This document shows, piece by piece, positions 12,721 to 23,100 of a stretch of 64,000 nucleotides of DNA; the stretch's first letter is position 1, and each line of letters begins with the position of its first letter. The DNA lies in the NCBI GenBank assembly GCA_029255685.2, contig CM055312.2, positions 48,766,202-48,830,201 of the forward strand. The letters are read 5' to 3'. This DNA is from Silene conica (taxonomy: Eukaryota > Streptophyta > Magnoliopsida > Caryophyllales > Caryophyllaceae). Position numbers and translations under genes: made by a program. The notes below the pieces were generated by a model. That model ran no database searches and was not told where the DNA came from. It saw only the letters and a program-made list of their open reading frames with translations.

Positions 12721-13443
12721 TTAAACATAACATAAAATAAAACTAACTACTATTATCCTACTAGGGTGGCCGTGTAACCACACGTCCCAAACCCTTGGAC
12801 CGTTGTCCCGTTTTCTCATGAAACTTCTTGGAAGCTTCCCTTGCTCTTTCAACACATCTTCCCAAGCCACCTTGAATATACGTATTGAACCTAATTCAAA
12901 CATTCTGTGATCAAGTTTAGACCTTGGACCTAATTCTTTTCTTGAGGCTAATGCTCCCGCATCATACTCTCTTTGTTTTTGAGAATTTGACCTCAAATTA
13001 ATTCTGAGCAATCCGCTATTAGCCTTCGACAATCCAGCCTTGGACCTTGTCAAGCCGTCACTCGTTTGGACAATCAAGCACACGGTCCTAGCCATCTTGT
13101 GTCCCCCGTGTTTACCCACACCCATGGCCTTAGACCCCTCACGACTTCCGTGCCTTCCAAACTCAACCAACTCCACGGCCTTTAACTCCTCCTGACCTCC
13201 GTGAACCGTCATGTTCGGCAACCCCTCGCACCCACCATGGCCTCCATGAATCTCACCTAAAACAATTGGTCGTGATTCCAACCCCTTGGTCCCCTCTTCA
13301 CGCGTCTTTTCGTCCCCTCCTAAGTTTATGAACAAACCCTCCTTCTTGGACTTAGATTGCTTAGGGTTGTTTAAGGACAAAGTTTTTAGATTATAGGTGG
13401 TGCCACCTGGATCAAAATCACACCTTCCAAGTCGAACCATCAT
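12721..13443 (-). pseudogene. C-terminal part of the gag-protease polyprotein, running into the 3' LTR
   Basis: 240 codons, homologous to residues from about 545 to the end of the 700-residue protein at 54695-56797: shared EIHGG, CEGLP, NLRSNSQK, REYDAGALA, GSIRIFK and DVLKEQGK. Everything after the Y of REYDAGALA is encoded by the LTR (12964 downward). It is separated from the protease frame (13570-14469) by about 125 bp with a stop and a frame change, so in this copy the polyprotein is broken in two. Its first methionine is probably not a native start. Function of this C-terminal region is unknown; no domain was recognised. Confidence 0.7.
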
Positions 13444-13569
13444 TGTAATAACAGGACTAGGTAATCCCCCAGTTTCTTGTATAGTAGCAATTCTCTTATG
13501 ACTCCTATGATCTTTAATCCAACTCGATTGACGTTTTTTCCTTTGCTCCGTTTTGCCTAGGTTTCTCCT

Positions 13570-14469
13570 TCAAATCCACCCTCCTTTCATGAGTACTTGT
13601 ACAACCTTATTATGATCACAACAGGTTGTTTTGGACATATTTGTTTCATCTTGTACGATCAAAGAATTTGTATTCCACACTTGACTAGAATAATTACCAT
13701 CACTTTTGGCAATAGTTAACGAATCAGGTGCGTTGATATGACGGTCTCTACCCATTATATTATTCATGGATTCCTTGATTAAGATAGGTAAAGAATCAGA
13801 TTTAGTTTTAGTATTACCGTCACTTACCAGTGATTCAGAATTGATGATCTCATCTTCTTCCTTTGTTTTATCCCTTTGAAGATATGAGTCCTCTTTTGGA
13901 CAATCCTGTGGACTGTTCGTTTCTTCAACATCAGGTATCTCACGGCTATTCTTGCCTTCGCCAACTCCTACTTCCTCTACCTCCTTACCTTCTATAAACT
14001 TCTCCTCTACGTCTCTCTTAAGTTCTACCTTTTTCTTTGGAACCCATGGTTGAAGATCAAATATTGTCTTTCCTTTAGGTACGCTATAAACATTGGTCCT
14101 CCCATTGTGTTTCACCTTTCGATCAAACTGCCATGGTCTTCCCAATAAAATATGGCTAGCACTCATAGGAACAACATCACACCATATGTCGTCTTCATAA
14201 GGTCCAATTTTGAACGAAATTAAGGTTTGGTGTTTAACATGAATTCCTTCTTCCCCATCGAGCCAATAAAGTTTATAAGGTTGTTTTTTATCAATTTTGG
14301 GTAATTGTAATTTCTCAACCGCCTCTATGGACACCAAGTTAGTACAAGAACCGCTATCAATAATCATAGTACATACCTTATTCTTTATCTTGCATCTTGT
14401 ACGAAAAATCCTCTCCCTTTGATCGTGGATCTCTTCGTCGGCCTCTATATGCATGTTCCTTAATACCAT
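13570..14469 (-). CDS. Retroviral-type aspartic protease domain protein without gag
   Basis: 299 codons from the ATG at 14469, chosen because the leader up to this ATG matches the leader before the gag start of the related element (54713). An upstream in-frame ATG at 14577 lies in the LTR and is less likely. The active-site motif is IIDSGSCTN (catalytic Asp about residue 38), followed by the conserved SFKIGPYED, HILLGRPWQ and NVYSV blocks seen after the protease in Ty3/Gypsy polyproteins. The C-terminal half is acidic and low in complexity. Compared with the 54695-56797 protein, the first ~360 residues (all of gag and the zinc knuckle) are missing, so the leader is joined directly to the protease segment. 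Whether the product has any role is unknown; the element must use gag from a relative. Confidence 0.75.
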   Translation of the reverse strand: MVLRNMHIEADEEIHDQRERIFRTRCKIKNKVCTMIIDSGSCTNLVSIEAVEKLQLPKIDKKQPYKLYWLDGEEGIHVKHQTLISFKIGPYEDDIWCDVVPMSASHILLGRPWQFDRKVKHNGRTNVYSVPKGKTIFDLQPWVPKKKVELKRDVEEKFIEGKEVEEVGVGEGKNSREIPDVEETNSPQDCPKEDSYLQRDKTKEEDEIINSESLVSDGNTKTKSDSLPILIKESMNNIMGRDRHINAPDSLTIAKSDGNYSSQVWNTNSLIVQDETNMSKTTCCDHNKVVQVLMKGGWI

Positions 14470-14523
14470 TGCGAATAAGTTCTCCCAAGAACTGGTATAA
14501 TAAAAATTAGACCAAGAGCCGAA

Positions 14524-14535
14524 GCTCTGATACCA
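14524..14535 (-). promoter_or_regulatory. tRNA-Met primer-binding site
   Basis: The complement reads TGGTATCAGAGC, three bases from the LTR edge at 14539. Confidence 0.85.
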
Positions 14536-14538
14536 ATT

Positions 14539-15659
14539 TGATGCGTATTTGGGGTGATAATCAATAAAGATAATCAACTAAAATACGGATGTTGCAGCGG
14601 AATAAAAATACTACAGAAATATTATAATCTTGAACGAATAAAGAACGAAAAAGTAACCAAGAAAGATGAAAACGGATGAATGGTGGCACGGTGGTGATGA
14701 CGTGGCAGCACGGCAGGCTGACGTGGCGGCGGTCAACGGGTGGTCAACGGTGGTGATCGTTCTTGGTGGTTCTTGATCGATGAATCTTGATGACGTAATA
14801 AGGCACGGCACTTAATACTTGAAAGATTTGTGAAACGATTTAATGAATGAATTATGTATGTCGATGGATAGGATAATTGATCAAACTCACACAGATATTC
14901 TCTCAATTATTTTGAAGCTCACACAGATACTTCGGTTTTAAAGCTCACACAGATACTTTAGATTTGTAAGTAAAACTTAACAAAAGGTTTTTAATTTATA
15001 ACTTGAATAATTGAATGCATAAAAATTGTATATGGCTGCCCTATTTATAGGGTGTATGGCCGAAAATCCTATTCTAATTAAGGTAGGAATACCTTAATTA
15101 TTACTAGCTAGAAAACCCTAATCCTACTTAAGTTCAAACATCTAGTTTGACTAGGATTAAGACTCCTATTCCTAAACTAACTATGAATCCTAAAACTAGT
15201 AGGACTCCTTATTCAATTAGGATTGTGAATCCTACACACACTAGAAAACCTAATCCTATTAGGATTATAAATCCTACAATAATTAGGATTCCTAATTCTA
15301 CTAGGACTACGAATCCTATCACAACTAGGATTCCTATTTAAATTAGGATTTCCTATTTGTACTAGGACTCTTACAAAGACTCCTATTTGGACTATAAAAC
15401 ATATTAGTCCTTATTTTAAACATAACATAAAATAAAACTAACTACTATTATCCTACTAGGGTGGCCGTGTAACCACACGTCCCAAACCCTTGGACCGTTG
15501 TCCCGTTTTCTCATGAAACTTCTTGGAAGCTTCCCTTGCTCTTTCAACACATCTTCCCAAGCCACCTTGAATATACGTATTGAACCTAATTCAAACATTC
15601 TGTGATCAAGTTTAGACCTTGGACCTAATTCTTTTCTTGAGGCTAATGCTCCCGCATCA
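14539..15659 (-). repeat. 5' LTR of the protease-only element
   Basis: Same length and, by eye, same sequence as 11844-12964. It is followed on its left by the primer site at 14524-14535. The open frame in its U3 (15416-15670, minus) is the LTR copy of the protein C-terminus encoded at the other end and has no start of its own that can be trusted. Confidence 0.93.
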
Positions 15660-16555
15660 AGACCCACCAACCCTAGGCCTAGTCAACACGACCCACGCGC
15701 TCCTTGACTCTGTTTGTAACGTAACCCCGTATCCTTGTCGAAAACCGCTCTCACTACCGCCACAACCACCACCACGGGTCACCCTAGATATGGTCATAGT
15801 CCCTTCCATCTCTTCTATCCCAGACCTTAAATACAATTCAGAGAACATGAGATAGACGAGAGGAAAAAGGGTAGGAACTTACCGAGGTTGAGGATACTCG
15901 ATAAGGCGTTGCTGGAAGCAACGAAGAAAGCTTTGGCCTGTGTGTGCGCGGATATGGAAGGTAGGTGGTGAATTAGGGTTTCGGTAATCGAGTTGTACGA
16001 GGAGGAAAGGGAGTTGGGTTATGTCCAGGGATAGGCTTGGTATGTTATGATAAGTAAATTAGGGTTCCTTATGTTTGTTCACTCGGTTCACCCAACTCCA
16101 AAACCGAACCCCACACCTTCTTACTCGGTCCATCACGCATTTCGAGACCCTCTGACATCTATATTCCGTTCTCAACTCGTTAACTTATGGAAACGAGTAC
16201 GTATAATTAATTATACTCGTACTAATACTCATACGGAAAACACGGGTATACAATTTAATTTAATATTAATAGATAATAATTACATAAGAATATATAAAAA
16301 CGAGAAATACATATAAATTAGGAAATATATTTAATTATAAATATATTATTAAAATTAAAGAAGTACGAATCAAACGTCATTTTATGAAATAATTATCAAA
16401 TATCTAATGATTATGAAATACGAAATAATCGTAGAAATACGATTTATAAAATAATAACAATTCTCGTAAAATACTTTATAAACATTCCGTTTGAAATACG
16501 TTTATAAAACACGGTTTGACAGTTGTTGACCGATGCTAAAATACGGGGTATTACA

Positions 16556-16760
16556 GTGGGTGTCCAGCCGGTAGGCCGGCTGCCTGCCGACCGGCTGGGG
16601 GCCCCTGATGCCTTGTTTCGTTTTTAAAGAATTTAAGGAGCATGGGTTACCAGACGGTCAACCGGCTGCCTGCCACTGACCGGCTAATAGCCTTGTTTAT
16701 CTTAAATAGTTCATAACTTTTGATCGGTTGATCGATTTTTTTTGAAACTCGTTCCGTGTA
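16556..16760 (+). repeat. Old hairpin-rich LTR, fragment 1 of 3
   Basis: Contains two diverged units of the GC-rich palindrome (CCAGCCGG...CCGGCTGG, at about 16562-16597 and 16650-16685) and the GAAACTCGTTCCGTGTA segment that in the related LTRs (18650 region) precedes the structured part. It continues at 28307 after removal of the solo LTR 16761-28306. Its left part was displaced by the minus-strand element ending at 16555 and lies outside the window. Confidence 0.78.
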
Positions 16761-18210
16761 TGTAATACTCCGTATTGTACCGTAATATTATTTATTATAT
16801 TAACATGTTGATATTTAGATAGGCATTTATATTCAATAATTATTTATCGAATAAGCGTTTTATTTTATTATGTTGACGTTTTGAATAGTCTTATGGAAGG
16901 TGATATTCGATAATTAATGTATCAAGTAATGTGGTTATACTTTATGTGTTATAAGTGAAGTGTCGAATATAGGTATTAGTAATAATTTATATGTTGGGTA
17001 ACGGAATTGGGCCTCGAAGTGCGTGCCTTAGAGCAGCCCATCTCGACAAACCACACTTATAACATAAACACCTCACAATTTGTTACACTGCCGTCACATA
17101 AACACTACCCAAAACCCTAGACCTAATCCTATCGACACCTAGCTACTCCTACACGTTTGCTGCCGCCACAACAGAGACCAGGAAGGAAGGATTACACGGA
17201 GGGTTAAGGTGGTCTAAGGGTGGTCGAACACGGTGGAGATAGGTAAGCTTATCTGTAACAGCCCGCTTTTTCGTAAATTTATATTTTAATGGTTTTAATT
17301 ATTTTTACGGGATAAAATAATATTTTAATTTTTAATGTTAATTCATTTTAAAGTAAATCATAGGATCCGTCTTAAGAACCTTAAGTCCTTAAGGCGAATG
17401 CAAACTTGGCAAGGTTAAGTTCCCAACTTAAATATCCGTTCAAATATCCTAACCCGTTTTAATTGAGACGGAAAGGACGACTCATATACTCTACTTAAAC
17501 CTTATGTCGACATTCTTCTTCGTCAAGAAACTCATTTCACTGTAAACACAACTCTCTCAAACCTCCATTTTTATTTCTCCTTCTTTTGAGCTTTTCTCCA
17601 TCATCCGTCGACCGATTCGAGGTAATGATAACATTTTCGGAATCCTCATCGAATTTCCAAGCTATCTATCACTTTAATTTTTCATTTCCTTCACTCCGAA
17701 AAATCTGTCCATTTGGTAGAAATCCGTTTTCTGTCCTAAAACTCGGTTTTTATGTTTGTAGGTGTGGGACTAGACGATCCGGAGGTTGATAGCTACTTGG
17801 TAGAGGAGGATCTTTAGCCGGAATCGCTTGAGAGGTGACGATAATGAGAAACTCGGCCTTTATGTGTATATTAGCATGCTTATTGTGAATCTTGTGTTGT
17901 TTTCTGTTCTTGTTGTCATATATTGATTCAAAGACTTAGTAACTTGTTTAGGATGAGATTGTTGTGAAGAATTCATGCTTAAACTTGTTGTTATATGCTC
18001 TTAAGTATATTTTCAGTTTTTCTCATTTTGCGACGGATACTCGATATTTTCATTTGAGGATTGTTATGGGACTTGTTTGCTGGTAGGATAGTGTTATAGA
18101 ACGATTCATGTTGTTGGGTAATCATCAATTGTTGTGTTATTCGAGTTTGGAGTCGAATTATGAAGTATAGGAATTTCTGGAAAATCCCGAAAATTGGTTA
18201 CAGGCTCTCT

Positions 18211-18584
18211 GAGCCGGTCGACCGACCGGCCGCCGGTCGACCGGCTGGGAGAGCGTATTGCGTGTTTTGCGAAGTTTTAGCATTTGGCCTTGGGACTGCC
18301 AGCCGGCCGACCGGCTGGTAGTCATTTTCCTTGTATTGTTTCCAGGCGACAAACATAGAATAGGAGGGAGCCCAGCCGGCAGACCGGCCGCCTGCCAGCC
18401 GGCTGGGAGTGCATATGGGGAAGGATGCGAGTTTTAGTAAAGGCTAGGGAGTGGGTTCCCAGCCGGCCGACCGGCTGCCTGCCGACCGGCTGGGAGTCCT
18501 TCTTGATGTATTCTCGGTTTTGAAAGAGGTGTAGGCTGAGGGATCACCAGCCGGCCGACCGGCTGCCTGCCGACCGGCTGGGGA
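18211..18584 (+). repeat. Array of GC-rich palindromic units in LTR
   Basis: Five units, most about 35 bp and about 75-90 bp apart, each bounded by CCAGCCGG and CCGGCTGG and containing nested GCCGGCCGACCGGC-type inverted repeats. The first unit is more diverged (CCGGTCGACCGACCGG) and the second is shortened in this LTR. Corresponding arrays: 24423-24808 in the 3' LTR, 43713-44129 in the solo LTR. The units are strikingly GC-rich and CpG-rich in an AT-rich LTR. Confidence 0.88.
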
Positions 18585-18740
18585 CCCCTGTATGCCATTT
18601 TGTGTTTTTGAAATTAAATCGTAACTTTCAAACGGTTGTTCGGTTTTGTTTGAAACTCGTTTTGTATACCCGTGGCATGTATTTGAGGTCCCCGGTGTAC
18701 GGGCAACGTTATATTGGGTTCGGGAATGAAGTGAGGATAG

Positions 18741-18782
18741 AGACCCCCCGGTCGGGTAACCGAAAGGGAAACCGGCTCTCCC
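18741..18782 (+). promoter_or_regulatory. GGGTAACC hairpin motif, first copy
   Basis: A C-run followed by GGTCGGGTAACCGAAAGGG and CCGGCTCTCC. The centre folds as TCGG-GTAA-CCGA. The same motif at 19589 reads ACTGG-GTAA-CCAGT, and at 49645 GCCGG-GCAA-CCGG, so the paired bases change together. Also at 24968, 25814, 28384, 44285 and 45073. Function unknown. Confidence 0.6.
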
Positions 18783-18885
18783 TCGTCCTAGTTCCCGGAA
18801 TCAATTGAATGTTGATTAGAGGTTTAAGAAGTTAGAACTATAGGTTAGTTTCTACCTTTGGTTGTTCAGTGGTTACAATGGTTGT

Positions 18886-19390
18886 CGCGTGGTGGGATAT
18901 GTGTTAAGTTCACCTCTGGACCCACTACGTGTTTATCTGTCGCGTGATGGGATATGTGTTAAGTTCACCTCTGGACCCGTTACGTGTTTTGCTTGGGCGT
19001 GTCAGGATATGTGTTAAGTTCACCTCTGGACCTGACACGTGATCGGTTGTCGTACACGGGATATGTGTTAAGTTCACCTCTGGACCCGTTGTGCGATGAC
19101 TGTGTATTGGGATATGTGTTAAGTTCACCTCTGGACCCAATACATGTTTGTAGCATTGGGATATGTGTTAAGTTCACCTCTGGACCCTTTGCTTTTGGAT
19201 GATTAGGGATATATGTTAAGTTCACCTCTGGACCCTTTTCATGATTGTAAGTTTAGGGATATGTGTTAAGTTCACCTCTGGACCCTTTACTTGATTAGAT
19301 GTTGGGATATGTGTTAAGCTCACCTCTGGACCCGACATAGTGTAGTAATGGGATATGTGTTAAGTTCACCTCTGGACCCGTTGCTAGTGT
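18886..19390 (+). repeat. Ten-unit array of variable-stem hairpins
   Basis: Ten copies of a ~30-bp core (GGGATATGTGTTAAG followed by TTCACCTCTGGACCC) at 46-60 bp spacing. The bases flanking each core differ from unit to unit but pair with each other: unit 1 CGTGGTGGG/CCCACTACG, unit 3 GTGTCAGG/CCTGACAC, unit 5 GTATTGGG/CCCAATAC, unit 9 ATGTTGGG/CCCGACAT. Units 6-8 pair only partly. The arrays at about 25112-25616 and 44426-44930 are homologous, and a related version with a different core is in the old LTR. Known family: none recognised. Open frames across the array in both strands arise only because the core is repeated. Confidence 0.85.
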
Positions 19391-20171
19391 TATGAATGTG
19401 TATCTGCTTGCCTAGATGATGGTACAGTGTCAGATATGCATGATTTGTTATGGATGTTTATCTGCTTGCCTAGAGGATGGTACAGTGTCAGATATGCATG
19501 TCGTGTTGTTGATGTTGCTTAGTTGTGGTTTAATCATCCAAGGCATTGGATGACTCTTAGTTCGGTTTCATAAATAATTGGATTGAAAGACCCCCCGACT
19601 GGGTAACCAGTAGGGAAACCGGCTCTCCTTCCTATTTGTTTATGAAGTTGGTTGAGAGCCGTGCACTGTAATCGCATGATAGTAAGAGATCAGATGATGA
19701 GATGTTATGCTTCACATGTTGTTATATGCTGGAGTATTCTGTATTGTTTATATGTTACGTGTTGTCACAAAAGGTGGCTAGGAGAACTCTAGTCACTCCC
19801 CACTGATTGTGGCGTACATGTTTTCATGTATGTAGGTACATGCAGGGTTGGAGATCGGGGTTACAGGAGAGCTAGCGAGTGATGATCCATTCATCAGTTG
19901 ACTTACCCGTTTACACTTAGCTAGACTCTTAGACTTTTGTTGTTTACATTTTGGTGCCTGTAGGGATGTTCCATCCCAGGCTGTGTATATATTTCATTTC
20001 CGTACTTAGAACTGCTACTTATCTATTGTTGTTTATATCAGTTCTGTTTCCAGTTTCAGTTTAAAGCTTCTCGCATGTTAGTTTAGTTTGCTAAAAAGTT
20101 TTAATTAATTCCGCTGCATTTTTAGTACTTTTACGTGTTTATATTTCCGCTTTCGCGAGGGGTTTTACAGT

Positions 20172-20183
20172 TGGTATCAGAGC
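20172..20183 (+). promoter_or_regulatory. tRNA-Met primer-binding site
   Basis: TGGTATCAGAGC two bases after the LTR end at 20169. Confidence 0.9.
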
Positions 20184-23100
20184 ATTATTGCTCCCGACGC
20201 ACTCATGTGACCCCCAACCTTAACTTGACCAAATAAACAAATAATGAATGAGAGATGGGGTAGATTTAAGGACTTATATTGTAGCCTGTTTTGTGATTGC
20301 TTTTATTAGGTTCTAACGTGTTTGTTGATTGTCGTTAATTTTACTCTTATGCCTTTCAATCGACGAACCGTGGACTTATCCATTTGGCGATGGAGACCGG
20401 AGTTTCTACCAAGGATAGAAGATTCGTGCTACTGTTGGGGAATGTTTCTGAACCTTGAAGATACTCCTCTTTCTTTGTGCATCAACTTCTTTGATAACTC
20501 CGAATGCACATCCTTCTTTTAGAATATTTGTCTATCTCACTTGAACGGATCTTCATATCTTTTCAGCTTAACCTTGTGGCTTGCTTTCTTAAGGTGCCCT
20601 CTAGGTAATCTTCCCTTTTATTGGATTTGGAGGAACTAGTCTTAGGTTAACCGTAAGCTGTGTTATGAGAAACATTGTTATTTGAGGAATAACTTAAGAG
20701 GTATCGAGAGACGTGTTTTGGTGATCTAAGGGTCTAGTTGTCTACCCAATTGGGAGAGTGAAAGTGAGTGATAGGATACTTACTCGAAGGTGAGTTGTAT
20801 ACTTAGTATTCGGTGGAACCTAACCTTGAGAACCATGCTTAGATCGTGAAAGTTTGTGGATTGTAGAGTACTGTTAAAGAGTTAGATAAGATAATTGAGG
20901 AAATAGGGCGACCTAGAAGAATAGGCTTAAGATGCTAATGAAAAAGAATAGATGAGTAAAGTGAGTTAGTATCAATTGACTTAGGTGAGTGATTGAGTTG
21001 AGAAAGGTCCGTTGTTGAGGAACGCGAATCATTGGCTACAATGGTTGAATACTTGAAGAGTTATTGACTTAAGCTTAGAAGAAGTGAATCACTACTTTAC
21101 CCTAGGCTGCCTATCGAATCTTAACGTTTGTTTAATGAAAAACTTAAGAGAAACTTGAGGATGCACCGCCAGTTTGTGAACGAAATAAATTAATTCATTG
21201 AGAGATGTAAGTCCGGAAAAACTTGATGGTTTAAAAATTGTTAACTTGTGGACAGTGAGGTAAGTAAAGTGGATATAGCATATAAGGGTGATGACCTAAA
21301 AGTGTTATTGAATTGTCATTTGAGGGACTAGCAGAGGTGAGACATCTCAAAATTTTGGGAATAGGTAGTTGTAAGGATGATACCGTTTAGAGTTGAAAGA
21401 TAAGGGTATATAAATCATTGGAGATATTGTTCATGAAAATCGATGATTGAATGACTTGATTTGGAAAGTAAGGAGTGAGAGCCCTGTTAGAATAGCGAGA
21501 GACCCGCACCTTGGGAGATTTCCGTAATCGTTTCTTTCATATCACTTCTCTCCCTTCCTCTCCTTTGCTCCTCCTTATGATCATGGCTTCAATTTTATTG
21601 GAGTCTATAGCTTAAAGTTTCTTACCTTGTCATCTAGTTGTCCCTCGAGTTGTTTTCCTATGACTCTCTCAAGGTTTGTATCATGTTTTCCCCTAAAGTT
21701 CGTAGCTCATCCGATCTTCTCTTCTGTGAGCCTTGTTCCCTCTCTTATAGAATGGTGGCGAGATTGGTTTGTTTTTGGAGTAGTGATGCATGCCCTGAAG
21801 AATGCTTGGTTCTGCGTTGTCAGGATTTAGTTGAGAGAGTTGGTGAGAATTATGTTCGGGCAATGTTGGATAGTGTACCGTCTTGAGAGTTCCTTGTAGG
21901 ATGGGTCGGTGTGTAAGTGGTATTTGTAGAGTTGAAGTACCATTTGAGGATTTGGATAGAATGCTTGGAGTTCTAGGTGAATTTAGAGGAATGTACCTTG
22001 GATAATGATGATGGGGTTAATTGGTTGAATGAGGTAAGTTAGTGCTACTTAATCCTGAGGAATACTTGTAATGCAAAAAGGACCAGACTTGAGGAGCGAG
22101 AGTTATTGGTAACGGTGTGAGAATATTGAGACATTTACAAGTGGACTTATAGAGCTGACTGAGTGTTGACCTTGAGTTACTTATGGAACCTCGACATTTG
22201 CCTATTGATGTAATGACAGGTAACCGTTGATGTTTGAGGTAATCGTAGAGTAGAAATTTGAAGCTTATAGGTGTTCATAAATATCAATTGAGGAACCTCG
22301 GAATGTGAATGTCTAGGTCTTATGGAACCTATAAGAGTGAAAGTTGTTACTTCTTTAGAACTTTCTTGAGATGTATATTGTTGGGAAATGGTTGAAATCA
22401 GAGGATTTAGAAGTTGTTACCTTTGTAAGGTCTTGTATTGAATGTTCATTGTGATAATGAAATTTGGGAATTTAAGATATCGAACCTTGTGGAATAGGTT
22501 GCTTGAATCGAACTGTCAAAATTTAAGGTATAGGATAATGAGTACCGCATCTGGGGTTTTGAAGTTTGTTGTTATGGTAGTAGAGTTCCGGTTCAGCGTT
22601 TTGGAAGACTTCTTATTGAGGAATGCCTTGTTTGAGGATGAGATAGAGTTAAGAGGGACCGTGAAACCATTGTGAACATCGAGGTTACTGAAATCGCCTT
22701 TTGAGATATACTGGAAATTGTTGTAACGATGTTCTGACCATGGATTGAGTGGACAGCCTACCCATGTTTGGCAAAGGTTACCGTCTTCTTTAACCTTCAA
22801 CTTGGTTGTTTCGTTCCTTCGACCCTCCTTTTTATGTTCTGACAGCCGCGAGGCTTGAAACTTCTAATCCGTCGTGTTGAAACAATCTCTTCGACTGTTT
22901 CCTCGTTCTCGAACACCCGTTTTTGAAATTTGTTCGCTATTGGTCAACTTCAAATTGCTGTTCTCAGAAAAAGCTTAATTGTTTTGTGAATTTGAAACTG
23001 CTTTCCCTTCCGTTGGAAGCGACTTTTAGTCATTGTGTCAATATCACTGTTTTCAAGGATTTGGGAGTAGTGTTTATTTGAAGGGAAACTTGGTTTAAAG

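Larger units (their letters stand above)
11844..12964 (-). repeat. 3' LTR of the protease-only element
   Basis: 1121 bp, the 3' LTR in element orientation. The part nearest 11844 (R/U5, about 11844-12300) is almost identical to the R/U5 of the plus-strand element at 54190-54644. The part toward 12964 (U3) is different in sequence but keeps the coding frame for the protein C-terminus. A TATA box is at 12346-12355 on the minus strand, and a TAGGATT-rich block at about 12410-12720. Confidence 0.93.
11844..15659 (-). mobile_element. Protease-only LTR element with identical LTRs (TR-GAG-like derivative, minus strand)
   Basis: Two 1121-bp LTRs (11844-12964 and 14539-15659) flank a 1574-bp interior. 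Ends are TGATGCG...CGCATCA and the element is bounded by a 5-bp target duplication AGACC (11839-11843 and 15660-15664). By eye the two LTRs are identical, so insertion is very recent. The interior encodes a Ty3/Gypsy-type aspartic protease and a C-terminal extension, but no gag, reverse transcriptase, RNase H or integrase. It is related to the element at 53583-57664, from which it differs by loss of the gag part and by a different U3. Confidence 0.92.
4097..16555 (-). mobile_element. Non-coding Ty3/Gypsy-like element (LARD type), minus strand
   Basis: Right LTR 10023-16555, primer site 10008-10019, internal region 6971-10007, polypurine side at 6971-6990, left LTR about 4097-6970. Both LTRs end GGGGTATTACA on the plus strand (TGTAATACCCC in element orientation), and the right one starts TGTAACACCCCC. 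The internal 3 kb has no ORF above about 80 codons and no recognisable gag or pol, the definition of a large retrotransposon derivative. The left LTR is cut short by the Copia fragment at 4096, so about 870 bp lies outside the window. The right LTR is split by the insertion at 11844-15659. The right edge falls inside the old hairpin-rich LTR that resumes at 16556. Confidence 0.8.
10023..16555 (-). repeat. Right (5') LTR of the LARD-type element, split by a nested insertion
   Basis: The plus strand starts TGTAACACCCCC at 10023 and ends GGGGTATTACA at 16555. Removing the nested element (11844-15659) and one copy of its 5-bp target duplication leaves about 2.7 kb. Before the insertion (10023-11843) and after it (15660-16555) the sequence matches the left LTR nearly base for base wherever both exist. 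No gene is supported in it; reading frames starting at 10279, 10400, 11452 and 16047 lack family features. Confidence 0.82.
17254..20169 (+). repeat. 5' LTR of the 9.1-kb LARD (2916 bp)
   Basis: Order of parts: AT-rich U3 (17254-18200); GC-rich palindrome array (18211-18584); GGGTAACC hairpin (18741-18782); ten-unit hairpin array (18886-19390); two TATCTG/CAGATA hairpins (19400-19500); second GGGTAACC hairpin (19589-19631); then a conserved tail ending in GAGGGGTTTTACA. It lacks a 16-bp piece of the second palindrome unit that is present in the 3' LTR. Reading frames here (17586, 18158, 18602, 18925, 18980, 18984) are all repeated in the other LTR and reflect the repeats. Confidence 0.93.

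Noticed and set aside
18925..19225. Open frames with repeated GPEVNLTHIP / SSPLD peptides on both strands
   Set aside because: They follow the nucleotide repeat, occur in several frames and in every copy of the LTR, and have no conserved start; the sequence signal is the hairpin array.
18886..19390. CRISPR-like regular array (about 30-bp repeat, 20-30-bp spacers)
   Set aside because: Eukaryotic retrotransposon context, spacers that pair with each other around each repeat, no cas genes, and duplicated identically in the other LTR.
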